Assembly: GCF_947501415.1 (NCBI RefSeq)
Contig: NZ_CANMVL010000002.1
Coordinates: 124,001-188,000 of the forward strand
Length of the DNA stretch: 64,000 bases
Direction: 5' to 3'
From: an uncultured Halomonas sp.
GTDB lineage: Bacteria; Pseudomonadota; Gammaproteobacteria; Pseudomonadales; Halomonadaceae
Below are positions 26,047 through 35,452 of this stretch, in pieces. Below the pieces are notes generated by a model. It ran no database searches and was not told the DNA's origin. It was given only the letters and a program-made list of their open reading frames with translations. How positions within the stretch are numbered: position 1 is the stretch's first letter; each line of letters begins with the position of its first letter. A program made the position numbers and the translations under genes.

Positions 26047-28124
26047 GCCGACGCCCCCCTCATCCGCTCACGTTTCTTCTTCTGGATATAGGCCAGCGCC
26101 TCGGCGTAGCGCACCTCCATGTGGTCATCACTATGAACCGATGGTGCGCGTCCATGCTTCTCGGCAAACTCCTGAATCTTCGGCCACAGCACCACCGCCT
26201 CTTCCTCGGTCATCTGGGTGCGGTTGCCGACCACGGTGTCCTGGATGGTCTTGAGCACAGGCGCCGTCAGCGCCTTGGAAAGGATCTCGTAGGCGCCCTG
26301 GAAGGGGTTGATCTGGTTGATCAGGTCGATGTTGAGGTGCTCGATGTTGACGAACTTCTCGCCGATCTTGAGGAACTGTCGATTGCCCTTGGGCTCACCA
26401 TCATTGCCGTCATCGCCGAGATCGCGGCCATCAGGTGCAGCACCTGGATCGACCGGCACGCCGTTCTCATCAGTGCCGTAGACCTGGTTGGGCTCATGGA
26501 TCACGGCACCCTCAGGCAGGTCTTCCTCGTTGAACAGGCCGCCCGTGGAGCGCGCACCCATGGTGGTCAACACCGTCTCCCGCAGCACCTCGCGCTCGTT
26601 CTCGTCGAGGTCGGGGTGCAGCCGCTCGATGACCTTGGGCAGCTCTACCTCGTTGATGACCTCGGGCTCAGTGGTATCCGTCACCGCCGCAGAGGCTACC
26701 TCGGGCTTCTGGAGCAGCGCGGCGATGATGTCCTCCTGCCCACCGGACTCCAGGATGCCCATCACTTTGTCGGAGACCGGCGCTTGGATATCTTCGATGA
26801 TCACGGTGCCCGGTTCGGCCTTCTCGCCTTCACGCATACGGGAGCGCGGCTTGAACGACACGCTGGGGGCCAACACCTGCTCCATCAGCAGCGAGACAGT
26901 TATGGCCTTGAGCAGATTGTTGACGCTCACCTTCACATCATCGTCGTCGGCATCGGGCTGGGCGATCAGGTTGGTGAACTGTGCGTGGGTCTTGCCTTCG
27001 CTATCACGAGTCGCACGCCCAATGATCTGGACGATCTCGGTCATCGAGTTGCGGTAGCCGATGGTCAGCACATGCTCACAGAAGGGCCAGTCGAAGCCCT
27101 CCTTGGCCATGCCCAGGGCGATGATGATGTCGACGTCTTCGGGCTTGGTGACGTTGCGCAGGTATTCCTGCACGTCGCGACGAATAGGCGTATCAGTGAC
27201 GAGATCGGCGACCTTCAGCAGCTTACCGCTGGGGTGACGCACGGTGACGATACCCGTTCGGCTATCCTGCACCTCCACATCGCCCAGGGCGTCGAGCAAA
27301 TGGTCGACCTCGCCGTATTTGTCCTTGGTGCTCTCACCGCTGTTCACGTTGGGAATGTGAACGATGGTCTTCTTGCTGGCGTCCAGAACCTCACGGATCG
27401 CGTCGATATAGCGCCCTTGATAGAAGTGATACCCGATCCCCAAGGACTTCAGATAACGGTATCCGTTGAGCTGCTCGTAGTAGGTGTAGGTCACCTTGTC
27501 GAAGCGGGCTTCATCGTCAGGCAGGAGGATCGGAGCGGCATCGCCACGGAAATAGCTGCCGGTCATGGCGACGATATGCGCATTAGAGCCCCGCATCAGA
27601 TCGTCGATCAGTCCGCCGAGTCTATTGCTTTCATCGACCGACACATGGTGGAACTCGTCGATAGCCACCAAGCAGTCATCGAAGTCCGACGACTTCAGCT
27701 TGGCAAAGGCGTAGCGCAGGGTAGCGTGGGTGCAAACCAGGGTGCGGTCGTTGGGGTCGGCCAGGAAGCGAATGAAAGCATCCACCTTGCCACTGTCATT
27801 GCCTGCTCGACACAAGTCATTGCGGTCATCAACATGCCAGTCCCAGTCGAAGCCGTGCGACGTGAGATCGGTGTCCTTGAACGACGCCCCGATAGACATC
27901 TCAGGCACCGCCACGATGGCCTTGCGAAGCCCCAGGCGGTTGAGCTTGTGGAGGGCCAGGAACATCAGCGCCCGCGACTTGCCGGATGCCGGAGGCGCCT
28001 TGAGCAGCAGATACTGGCTGTCGCGCTTCTCGTAGGCTCGCGCCTGCATCTCGCGCATCCCCAGCGCGTTGCTGGTGGCGCTCTTACCCGTGCGCTCGTA
28101 TTCGACCTTGATCAGTTCCGCCAT
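26043..28124 (-). CDS. DEAD/DEAH-box superfamily 2 helicase
   Basis: A 693-residue SF2 helicase or translocase. Motif I is APPASGKS near residue 45, motif II is VAIDEFHH near 142, motif III is AMTGSYF near 170 and motif VI is QIIGRATRD near 378. The remaining 300 residues hold an acidic linker (DLGDDGNDGEPKG) and a C-terminal helical repeat (WPKIQEFAEKHGRAP) shared with the GIY-YIG partner. It starts three bases after the methyltransferase stop. Such helicases power DNA translocation in restriction-like systems; the direction and substrate are not shown by sequence. Confidence 0.9.
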   Translation of the reverse strand: MAELIKVEYERTGKSATSNALGMREMQARAYEKRDSQYLLLKAPPASGKSRALMFLALHKLNRLGLRKAIVAVPEMSIGASFKDTDLTSHGFDWDWHVDDRNDLCRAGNDSGKVDAFIRFLADPNDRTLVCTHATLRYAFAKLKSSDFDDCLVAIDEFHHVSVDESNRLGGLIDDLMRGSNAHIVAMTGSYFRGDAAPILLPDDEARFDKVTYTYYEQLNGYRYLKSLGIGYHFYQGRYIDAIREVLDASKKTIVHIPNVNSGESTKDKYGEVDHLLDALGDVEVQDSRTGIVTVRHPSGKLLKVADLVTDTPIRRDVQEYLRNVTKPEDVDIIIALGMAKEGFDWPFCEHVLTIGYRNSMTEIVQIIGRATRDSEGKTHAQFTNLIAQPDADDDDVKVSVNNLLKAITVSLLMEQVLAPSVSFKPRSRMREGEKAEPGTVIIEDIQAPVSDKVMGILESGGQEDIIAALLQKPEVASAAVTDTTEPEVINEVELPKVIERLHPDLDENEREVLRETVLTTMGARSTGGLFNEEDLPEGAVIHEPNQVYGTDENGVPVDPGAAPDGRDLGDDGNDGEPKGNRQFLKIGEKFVNIEHLNIDLINQINPFQGAYEILSKALTAPVLKTIQDTVVGNRTQMTEEEAVVLWPKIQEFAEKHGRAPSVHSDDHMEVRYAEALAYIQKKKRERMRGASA

Positions 28125-28127
28125 GCC

Positions 28128-30872
28128 TTAGCCCTCCGTGGTGGTGGCTTTGCGGGGTTTCTTGTTTCCTCCAACCTTGGCCGCCTTCTCGGCCTCGATC
28201 AACTCCTCGTAGCGGGCCAGCAGATACTCCTGACGCTCGGCGGTATCGCGGAACGGACGGTCGCGGTAGAGCCTCTCCACGGCCCGATCCAGCGCCTGAT
28301 GGGCCTCCAGCAGGTTCTCGGGCATCTTGTCAGGGTCGTAGAGCTGCGCCATGGTCTTGTCGGGATGTGCGGCACGGGCAAGGATCACTGAACGGCCCAG
28401 CTGCTCGATCTCCTGACGCTGTCGCTCGGAGGCATCGGGCCAGGGGAAAGTATTGTAGACAAGTCTTGCTGAGTATCTGTAATCACTCTTCAGCTTGCTG
28501 CCAACAAGGCGCATCCAGTCCATGTGAAGCTCGGTCGACAAAACCCCAAACTCATACAAGGTGCCGCCCGGGACAATATTAACAAGATTACTTGCAATTA
28601 CGCTATTATCAAAAAAACCATTGGGCACATACTTTCTTCTAGAGCTAGTCGTATAGGGGACCAAAATATATCCACCCTCCTCAGGATGAGATATAAACCA
28701 GAACAAATGCGGCGTAGAAGCTGACTTCCTAGCCCCCTCTCCCTTACTATTAAGCCGCATATCCCTTACTGCTTCAACTCTGGACCTGATATCAGGAATC
28801 TCACTCACTTCCTCGACATCATGACCTCTCAACCAAAGGCACCACCGCTCTCTACCTTTCAGATATTCCTCCGACCCAACAAACTGCAATATATACTTCT
28901 CTACCCGGGGGTCTCTTTTAATTAAAACTTCTTTCTCATCAGTGGTGAGTATCAGATTCCCGCCGTCTGTGGGCTTGTTCCCTGAAAGCATAGGGGGACA
29001 GTTTCTCACCAACGGGAAAGACCTTCCAGAAACTACTGTATCGTCGCCCTCCAACAAATATGGAGATATATTGCCAACATTTAATACTCTCCACTCCTCT
29101 CCCACTTTCTTATATATTTTTCTTTTCCCATACATTTTAGTCAACGACACAATTGAAACATGGACAGCAGCGTTGCTACTGGCGTTATTCTTCCAGGGAA
29201 AAGATTGATAGGCGAAATTTATTTTTACACCAAGTGCGAGGACACTTGGCCACAGCATAGCAACCTGCTCACCTTGAAAAACCGAGTTTGTTGCAACAAA
29301 AGAAACCTCAGCCCCTGATGAAACATAACCCGCCCCCTTCCAAATAAAGCAGGCTACGTAATCCAGCCTCCGATAAGACTTAAATGATGAGAAAACATAG
29401 TCCATATCTGAATTTTGATCTTCAGATCGATAATTGGAACCTCGAAACGGAGGATTCCCACAAACATAAACCTCATCATCTTCATTTATAGGGCATAGTC
29501 GCGTCCAATCGATGCGGAGCCCATTACCCAACACTAGGTTACCCGAATCCTTAAGTGGTAACAGTGGTTCTGAATGCCCAAACTCAGAAGAAAACAACAC
29601 ATTCATCTGGTGCTCAGCCAGCCACAACGAGAGCTGCGCCACCTCATGCGCAAAGTCGTCGATCTCGATGCCGTAGAACTGACTGAGCCGAATCCCACTC
29701 ATGAACATCTCTTGCTGGCCGGAGACCTCCTGTAGCGCCCGGAACACTGCCATCTCCAGGCGGCGCAACTCCTTGTAGGAGATGATCAGGAAGTTACCTG
29801 ACCCCATCGCAGGATCGAATACGCGAATCCGCGTCAGGCGCTCCAGCAGCGCTTCCAGCTTCTTCCGACTCCCCTTCGACTTATGCAGCTCGGCATAGAG
29901 CTTGTCGAGGAACAGCGGGCGGATCACCTTCATGATGTTCGGCACAGAGGTATAGTGCTGTCCCAGGGCGTCACGGCTCTCCTCGTCCACGACCGCCTGG
30001 AACATCGAGCCGAAGATGTCGGGGTTCACCGCTTCCCAGGCGAGCTGACCGCACTCGATCATCATCCGCCGGCCCTTGCCACGAATATCGGGCACAGGAA
30101 GGGTGTCCCGAAACAGGCCACCGTTGACGTAGGGGAACTGAGCAACGTGGGTAGGCAAATCAGCCGGTCGCTCATCCTCGGGCTGATTCATCACGCGGAA
30201 TAGCTGGGCCAGCAGATCAGGCAGCCCCTCCCCGTTCTCACCGCTGGCCTCGGTGATGACCTTAGTGAAGGCGTTCTTCGGGAAGATCCCGGTATCCTCG
30301 GCGAAGTAGCAGAACAGCAGACGGGTCAGGAAGACGTTGAGCGCGTGCAGCTGCTCCGGCGTGCTGAACTCGTTGACCTCCTTCAGACGATCGAACAGCC
30401 GCCCCATCTTGGCCGCCGCCTTGAGGTCAGCAGACGCCTCCTCGAAGTGCTTAGTGCGCTCCAGACCCGCCATCGGGGCAAAGAAGAGGTATTGGGTGGC
30501 CAGCTCGCCGAAGCCGACCTCCAGACGCTCATCGGTCTTGGTGTCCAGCGCCGTCAGCTCGCGAAAGTCCGTCACCACCAGGAAGCGGCACTTGTGCCGG
30601 GCAGGCTCATCCTCGTCGGCCAGCACCTGCAACGCCTCGTGGATGCTTTCGCCCTGGCGCACCGGCATGAAGTAGAGCCAGTTCTTGAGCGCAACGTGGC
30701 CCTCCTCCTTGCGGCTAGCTACGTTGCGCTGTCCACCGTTGCGGACCTGGGTGATGGTGGCCTTGGGGAAGCCATAGGCGTCGAGGAAGGCGTAGATGAA
30801 CTCACCGCTGTCGGCATCAGGCCGGGTGGCAGCGGTGAGAATTTCCATACAGTAGGTCTGATCGAATGCCAT
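28128..30872 (-). CDS. MmeI-like class I SAM-dependent DNA methyltransferase
   Basis: A 914-residue N6-adenine-type DNA methyltransferase of the MmeI layout: N-terminal domain (1-170), helical spacer (170-330), methyltransferase with motif I FDPAMGSGNFLI near 351 and motif IV CGNPPF near 473, target-recognition region (about 560-800), and a C-terminal helical domain after NTFPWPD. The N-terminus lacks the D-ExK nuclease motif of the fused MmeI restriction enzymes, so cleavage would have to come from the separate GIY-YIG protein. It is the first gene of the operon. Bases 28445-29600 are clearly AT-rich against both gene ends, suggesting exchange of the specificity region. Confidence 0.9.
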   Translation of the reverse strand: MAFDQTYCMEILTAATRPDADSGEFIYAFLDAYGFPKATITQVRNGGQRNVASRKEEGHVALKNWLYFMPVRQGESIHEALQVLADEDEPARHKCRFLVVTDFRELTALDTKTDERLEVGFGELATQYLFFAPMAGLERTKHFEEASADLKAAAKMGRLFDRLKEVNEFSTPEQLHALNVFLTRLLFCYFAEDTGIFPKNAFTKVITEASGENGEGLPDLLAQLFRVMNQPEDERPADLPTHVAQFPYVNGGLFRDTLPVPDIRGKGRRMMIECGQLAWEAVNPDIFGSMFQAVVDEESRDALGQHYTSVPNIMKVIRPLFLDKLYAELHKSKGSRKKLEALLERLTRIRVFDPAMGSGNFLIISYKELRRLEMAVFRALQEVSGQQEMFMSGIRLSQFYGIEIDDFAHEVAQLSLWLAEHQMNVLFSSEFGHSEPLLPLKDSGNLVLGNGLRIDWTRLCPINEDDEVYVCGNPPFRGSNYRSEDQNSDMDYVFSSFKSYRRLDYVACFIWKGAGYVSSGAEVSFVATNSVFQGEQVAMLWPSVLALGVKINFAYQSFPWKNNASSNAAVHVSIVSLTKMYGKRKIYKKVGEEWRVLNVGNISPYLLEGDDTVVSGRSFPLVRNCPPMLSGNKPTDGGNLILTTDEKEVLIKRDPRVEKYILQFVGSEEYLKGRERWCLWLRGHDVEEVSEIPDIRSRVEAVRDMRLNSKGEGARKSASTPHLFWFISHPEEGGYILVPYTTSSRRKYVPNGFFDNSVIASNLVNIVPGGTLYEFGVLSTELHMDWMRLVGSKLKSDYRYSARLVYNTFPWPDASERQRQEIEQLGRSVILARAAHPDKTMAQLYDPDKMPENLLEAHQALDRAVERLYRDRPFRDTAERQEYLLARYEELIEAEKAAKVGGNKKPRKATTTEG

Positions 30873-31208
30873 GAGGTGCGTGCTCCCTGCGTGCTGGCTC
30901 CGTTGGAGCTCTACAAATCGTTATCCTGTGAGCCTACTCAGCAGACTAACGAAAGTCACTCATGCAGGGGGTGTAGTCAGCAGCAGGAAGTCGCTACGCG
31001 AACGCCGCCAGTCTTTTGGCAAGGCCGTTCACTGTAAACCAGAGGTGAATCGAAAAGATTACAGCTTGCCGATGCGGTGAACCGCCGCTAAGATGAGGCT
31101 CACCAACCCACTCACTGTTGGGTGTCACACTTCCCACACACGGGGTTAGTGAACACTAACCCTCAAGCTACTGATTAAAGAGGTTTTCATGGTGCCGGTT
31201 GGCGTAGT
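30873..31208. other. Right-end control region of the island
   Basis: 336 bases between the methyltransferase start and attR, without a gene. It should hold the operon promoter. It also contains the second copy of GGTGTCACACTTC (31121-31133) and a perfect 9-bp inverted repeat GGGTTAGTG-AA-CACTAACCC at 31143-31162, both plausible recombinase-binding sites. Confidence 0.55.
31121..31133 (+). repeat. Putative integrase arm site, right
   Basis: Exact copy of the 13-bp sequence at 9476-9488, same orientation. Confidence 0.45.
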
Positions 31209-31234
31209 GAGTTCAAGTCTCCCCATCCGCACCA
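31209..31234. repeat. attR, 26-bp copy of the tRNA-Leu 3' end
   Basis: Identical to 9388-9413, with imperfect similarity reaching back to GGTGCC at 31191. It marks the right edge of the island. bioA starts 134 bases further on. Confidence 0.9.
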
Positions 31235-31367
31235 TCTTCTCCCCCAGTAGTCCCCCAAGCATCCAACGCCAACACCCCCGTCATCTCCAACGAGATGTAC
31301 GGAGTTTCCGCGTGTCTGTCGTTCCTCTTCACAACGTTCCCGACCATAACGGCCCTGGATCCTGCTG

Positions 31368-32648
31368 ATGTCTAGCTCACTCGACTCACCCCCCGTCTGG
31401 CACCCCTATGCCCATCTCAAGACCCAGCAACCGGCACCCAAGGTAGTCGGCGGCGAAGGCCCGAGCTTCCGGCTGGAGAGCGGCGAGACCCTGCTCGACG
31501 CCACCTGCTCCTGGTGGTGCATGATTCATGGCTATCGCCACCCGCGACTGGTCAAGGCCATCCAGCAGCAGGCCGATACGCTCTGTCATGTGATGCTCGG
31601 AGGCCTGACCCACGATCCCGCCGACCGCCTGGCACGCGAGCTGGTACGCATCACCCCCAGGGGGCTCAACCATGTGTTCTTCTCCGACAGTGGCTCGGTA
31701 GGCATGGAGGTGGCCATGAAGATGGCCATTCAGTTCCATCAGCTGCGCGGCAGGAGCGGTAAACACCGAATGCTCTCACTGATGAAGGCCTACCACGGCG
31801 ACACCGCAGGCTGCATGGCGGTGTGCGATCCCGAAGAGGGCATGCACTCCCTTTTCGCCGGCTACCTACCCCGCCACCACTTCGCCCCGGCACCAGAGGC
31901 CCCCTTCGATGCCGACCCCGAAGCGGTAGCGGCGGACCTGGCCGCCCTGCGCAACGTACTGGAACATCATCACCAGGAGATCGCCGCCCTCCTGGTTGAA
32001 CCACTGCTGCAGGCCGCTGGCGGGCTGAACATGACCTCGCCGCATTACCTTCGTGGGGCTCGAGAGTTATGCGACGAGTTCGACGTGCTGCTGATATTCG
32101 ATGAAGTGGCCACGGGCTTCGGTCGCACCGGCCGAATGTTCGCCGCCGACCACGCCGACGTCACCCCGGACATGATGGTGCTATCAAAGGGACTCACGGG
32201 AGGCTATCTGGGCCATGCGGCGACACTGGCCACCACCCGAGTGCATGACACCTTCGTGGGCGACTCGCCCGAACACGCCTTCATGCATGGCCCCACCTTC
32301 ATGGGCAACCCGCTGGCCTGCGCGGTCGCGCTGGAAAGCCTGGCAGTATTCGAAGAGGAGGATTATATGGGGCGTATCGCTCTCCTCAGCGATGTGCTGC
32401 GCCAGGAACTGCTCGAGGACATGCGCCTGACCGAACACCCAGCGGTAGCGGATGTACGCGTACTCGGCGCCACCGCGGTGATTGAGACTCACGACGCAGC
32501 CGCCCTGGACGGCGTAGCGGACTGGGCGCGTGAACAGGGCATCTGGCTGCGCCCCATCGGCCGCTGGCTCTACACCATGCCCGCCTATGTCACTTCGGAG
32601 GCACAAATCCGACAGATTACCGAAGTCATGAAGGGCTGGTTCAGATAG
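31368..32648 (+). CDS. bioA: Adenosylmethionine-8-amino-7-oxononanoate aminotransferase
   Basis: A 426-residue PLP aminotransferase that makes 7,8-diaminopelargonate using SAM as amino donor. WHPYAHLKTQ at the N-terminus, LDATCSWWCMIHGY near 46, DEVATGFGRTG near 245 and the PLP lysine in LSKGLTGGYL near 274 are family marks. Length is normal. It is the missing step of bioBFHCD and lies just past attR, so the tRNA-integrated island separates it from the operon. No BirA-like inverted repeat is evident in the 133 bases upstream. Confidence 0.95.
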   Translation: MSSSLDSPPVWHPYAHLKTQQPAPKVVGGEGPSFRLESGETLLDATCSWWCMIHGYRHPRLVKAIQQQADTLCHVMLGGLTHDPADRLARELVRITPRGLNHVFFSDSGSVGMEVAMKMAIQFHQLRGRSGKHRMLSLMKAYHGDTAGCMAVCDPEEGMHSLFAGYLPRHHFAPAPEAPFDADPEAVAADLAALRNVLEHHHQEIAALLVEPLLQAAGGLNMTSPHYLRGARELCDEFDVLLIFDEVATGFGRTGRMFAADHADVTPDMMVLSKGLTGGYLGHAATLATTRVHDTFVGDSPEHAFMHGPTFMGNPLACAVALESLAVFEEEDYMGRIALLSDVLRQELLEDMRLTEHPAVADVRVLGATAVIETHDAAALDGVADWAREQGIWLRPIGRWLYTMPAYVTSEAQIRQITEVMKGWFR

Positions 32649-32685
32649 ACTCTGCGTACGACGGAACCGACGCGAGATCAACAAG

Positions 32686-33672
32686 ATGAAGAAGGCGCTG
32701 ATCGCTCTGACCGCCAGTCTCAGCCTGGCCGCCCATGCCGCTGCCCCGATGTCCGATGATGACAGCGACCTCCCGGAATGGGCCGAGAAACGTATCGGCC
32801 CCTTCCATGCCACCATGACCGACTGGGTCGACGGCACATCGCGCAGCATCGATGGGTTCTTCGGTACCACCGATGCCCTGACGGTGGACTCCGACTCCTA
32901 CCTGCGCATCAGCCAGGAAAACGCCTGGAAGGAGGGCGAGGCGTTCGACCATGACCTGAGCGCCCGCTTTCGCCTCGATCTGCCCACCACCGAGGAGCGC
33001 CTGCGCCTGATCATCGAGAGCGAGCCGGATGAAACGCGCGGCACTCTCGGCGAACAGGAGTCTGCACTGACCGATAACCAGGCCAACAGCATCGAGGATG
33101 TGCTGGTGGGACTACGCCACCTGGGGAAGGGAGACAGGACCCGGGAGTGGGATACCGAGCTCGGCGCCGGGATCAAGGTTCGCCTGCCTCTCGACCCCTA
33201 TGCCCGCATCACCACCCAGCGGCTCTGGACCCTAAATGACGGACCCTGGAAGCTGCATAGCGATAACCGTTTCTCCTGGTTCAACAAGGACGGCTACTCG
33301 GCGCGCACCCGCTGGGATCTCGGCCGTCCGATAGATGAGAAGCGCCATCTGCGCTTCATCAGTAACGCCCAGTGGCGCGAAGAGGTCGACACCCTGGAGT
33401 TCAGTCAGGCCGCCGAGCTGAACCAGCGCATCAATAGTCGCAGCGTACTGCGCTACTCCGCCGTGGTGCTGGGCGAAAGCCTCTCCCATACCACCATCGA
33501 GGACAGCTATCTGCAGCTGCGCTTTCGTCGCGATATCCACAAGGGCTTCACCTTCCTGGACATCGCGCCCTCCCTGCACTTCCCCCGCGACGTGGACTAC
33601 GAGCACCGCTGGGCACTCACCCTGCGCCTGGAGATGTACTTCCGCCGCTTTATCGACAGAGTCACACTGTAA
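32686..33672 (+). CDS. Putative outer-membrane beta-barrel protein
   Basis: A 328-residue protein with a signal peptide (MKKALIALTASLSLAAHAAA). Residues 60-328 alternate polar and hydrophobic residues in long strands and end in an aromatic-rich strand terminating in VTL, as in many outer-membrane barrels, though the last residue is Leu rather than Phe. I do not recognise the family. It follows bioA by 37 bases on the same strand and may be co-transcribed; no link to biotin is evident. Confidence 0.72.
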   Translation: MKKALIALTASLSLAAHAAAPMSDDDSDLPEWAEKRIGPFHATMTDWVDGTSRSIDGFFGTTDALTVDSDSYLRISQENAWKEGEAFDHDLSARFRLDLPTTEERLRLIIESEPDETRGTLGEQESALTDNQANSIEDVLVGLRHLGKGDRTREWDTELGAGIKVRLPLDPYARITTQRLWTLNDGPWKLHSDNRFSWFNKDGYSARTRWDLGRPIDEKRHLRFISNAQWREEVDTLEFSQAAELNQRINSRSVLRYSAVVLGESLSHTTIEDSYLQLRFRRDIHKGFTFLDIAPSLHFPRDVDYEHRWALTLRLEMYFRRFIDRVTL

Positions 33673-33701
33673 CAAGATACCTCGGCGCCAACGCCAACGA
33701 A

Positions 33702-34484
33702 TCAGCGCGCCGGCACGAAGACAGGGGCTCCATCGATCTCCGCACTCGCCAGCCGCTGACCGTACAGGCGCTCCAGCGCCTCGGGAACCAGCATCTCCTG
33801 CGCCGGGCCCCAGCACGCTCGTCCATCCGGGTAGAGCAGCAACAGATGGTCGCACCAGCGTGCGGCCAGGTTGAGATCATGCAGGCACATCATCACCGCA
33901 CGCCCTTCACCGGCCAGCTCGTTAAGCAGGGCCATTACCGCCGTCTGATGATGCAGGTCGAGATGATTGGTGGGCTCATCGGCGAGCCAGATCGCCGGTG
34001 CCTGGGTCAATACCGTGGCGATGGCCAGTCGCTGACGCTCGCCCCCCGAAAGGGTGCTCACCAGGCGCTCGCCCAGATGGGCCACATCGAGTCGTTCGAG
34101 CGCCGCCTCGGCCAGGCGGAGATCCTCGCCATCCTCCATCTGCCAGGGCGAAAGCCAGGGATGGCGGCCGATCAGCGCCGTTTCGAGCACCGTGGAGGGA
34201 AAGCCGTCGTGGCGCTCCTGAAACACCAGCCCCAGCCGCCTGGCCACCTCACGACGACGCAGCGAGGCAAGCGGCGCCTCTCCCAGAAGCACCTCACCGG
34301 CGCGAGGCGGGCGCAGCCCCGCCAGGGTATGCAGCAAAGTGGTCTTGCCGGCACCATTGGGCCCCAGCACGCCCCAGACCTGCCCCGGCTCGACCCGGAG
34401 GTCAAGAGCCTCACCGTCGGTGCGCCCTGGCACATCGATCACCAGATGGCGGGCCACCAGCGGCGGTGTCACTGGATCAACCAT
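33702..34484 (-). CDS. btuD: Cobalamin ABC transporter, ATP-binding protein
   Basis: A 260-residue ABC ATPase of the FecE/BtuD group: Walker A GPNGAGKTT near residue 39, signature LSGGERQR near 145, Walker B IWLADEPTNHLD near 165. It energises import through BtuC. It is the last gene of btuB-F-C-D and overlaps btuC by one base. Siderophore or haem transporters share this fold; the riboswitch upstream of the operon and the adjacent cob genes favour vitamin B12. Confidence 0.88.
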   Translation of the reverse strand: MVDPVTPPLVARHLVIDVPGRTDGEALDLRVEPGQVWGVLGPNGAGKTTLLHTLAGLRPPRAGEVLLGEAPLASLRRREVARRLGLVFQERHDGFPSTVLETALIGRHPWLSPWQMEDGEDLRLAEAALERLDVAHLGERLVSTLSGGERQRLAIATVLTQAPAIWLADEPTNHLDLHHQTAVMALLNELAGEGRAVMMCLHDLNLAARWCDHLLLLYPDGRACWGPAQEMLVPEALERLYGQRLASAEIDGAPVFVPAR

Positions 34485-35452
34485 CAGGAGCCTCGATAGA
34501 GCAGGTAGAGGAAGGTGGGAACGCCGAGCAGCGCGGTGATCACCCCCACCGGCAGCTGCTCCGGCGCAATCACGGTGCGGGCAAGGGTATCGGCGACCAG
34601 CAACAGGGTGCCCCCGGCCAGCGCACAGGCGGGCAGGATCAGGCGCTGATCATTACCCAGCGCCAGACGCAGCATATGCGGCACGACCAGACCCACGAAG
34701 CCGATGCTGCCGGCACCGGTCACCGCCGCCGCCGTCAACAGGCTTGCCGTCAGAAAGAGCCCCCACTCAAGGCGTCGCACCGCCACCCCCAGGGCGGCGG
34801 CCTGCAAGGGGCCCCGCGCCAAGACATTAAGGTGGCGCCCCAGGGGCACCACCAGCAGGCAAGCGCCCAGCAGCAGCGTCAACAGCGGCCAGGGTGAGCC
34901 GGCATGAGCGAGATCACCCATTAGCCAGTAGAGCATCCCGGGCAGGCGTTCGACGGGGCTGACCGAGAGCATCAGTGTGATCACCGCCCCCCAACCGGCC
35001 GCCACCACCACGCCGGTCAGCAGTAACCTTGAAGGTGTCCAGCCGCCACGACCATGGGCCAGGCCGAACACCAGCAGAGTCGAGATCAGGGCCCCCACGA
35101 AGGCGGAGCCCGAGATCAACAGTCCTCCCACGCCCACCAGCATGGCCATCAGCGCCCCCACCGCGGCTCCTCCGGAGAGCCCCAGCACATAAGGATCGGC
35201 GAGAGGGTTGCGTAGCAGCACCTGCATCAGCGCCCCGGCCACGGCGAGCAGCCCGCCCACCGCAAAGGCGGCAAGCGAGCGAGGCAGGCGCAACTCGAGG
35301 ATCAAGGTGCGCGCGAGCCCTTCGCCACGCCCGCTCAGGGCCGCCAGAACGTCGCCAGGCGGTAGCGTTACGCTACCCAGCGCCACGGAAAGCACCAGTG
35401 CCGCCAGTGCGGCGAGAGTCAGCAATGCCAGGGGGCGAAGCAGCGCGATCAC
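34484..35452 (-). CDS. btuC: Cobalamin ABC transporter, permease
   Basis: A 322-residue FecCD-family permease with about ten hydrophobic segments. Family marks are LRLPRSLAAFAVGG near 55, GNPLADPYVLGLSGGAAVG-like residues near 80-97 and GSIGFVGLVVPHMLR near 245. The start is GTG 35452, overlapping the btuF stop by four bases. It forms the inner-membrane channel for the btuF-bound ligand. Confidence 0.88.
   Translation of the reverse strand: MIALLRPLALLTLAALAALVLSVALGSVTLPPGDVLAALSGRGEGLARTLILELRLPRSLAAFAVGGLLAVAGALMQVLLRNPLADPYVLGLSGGAAVGALMAMLVGVGGLLISGSAFVGALISTLLVFGLAHGRGGWTPSRLLLTGVVVAAGWGAVITLMLSVSPVERLPGMLYWLMGDLAHAGSPWPLLTLLLGACLLVVPLGRHLNVLARGPLQAAALGVAVRRLEWGLFLTASLLTAAAVTGAGSIGFVGLVVPHMLRLALGNDQRLILPACALAGGTLLLVADTLARTVIAPEQLPVGVITALLGVPTFLYLLYRGS

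Noticed and set aside
25944..28391. Open frame of 815 codons on the plus strand opposite the helicase and GIY-YIG genes
   Set aside because: It is the antisense shadow of two clearly homologous genes, has no ribosome site and its product has no recognisable domain.
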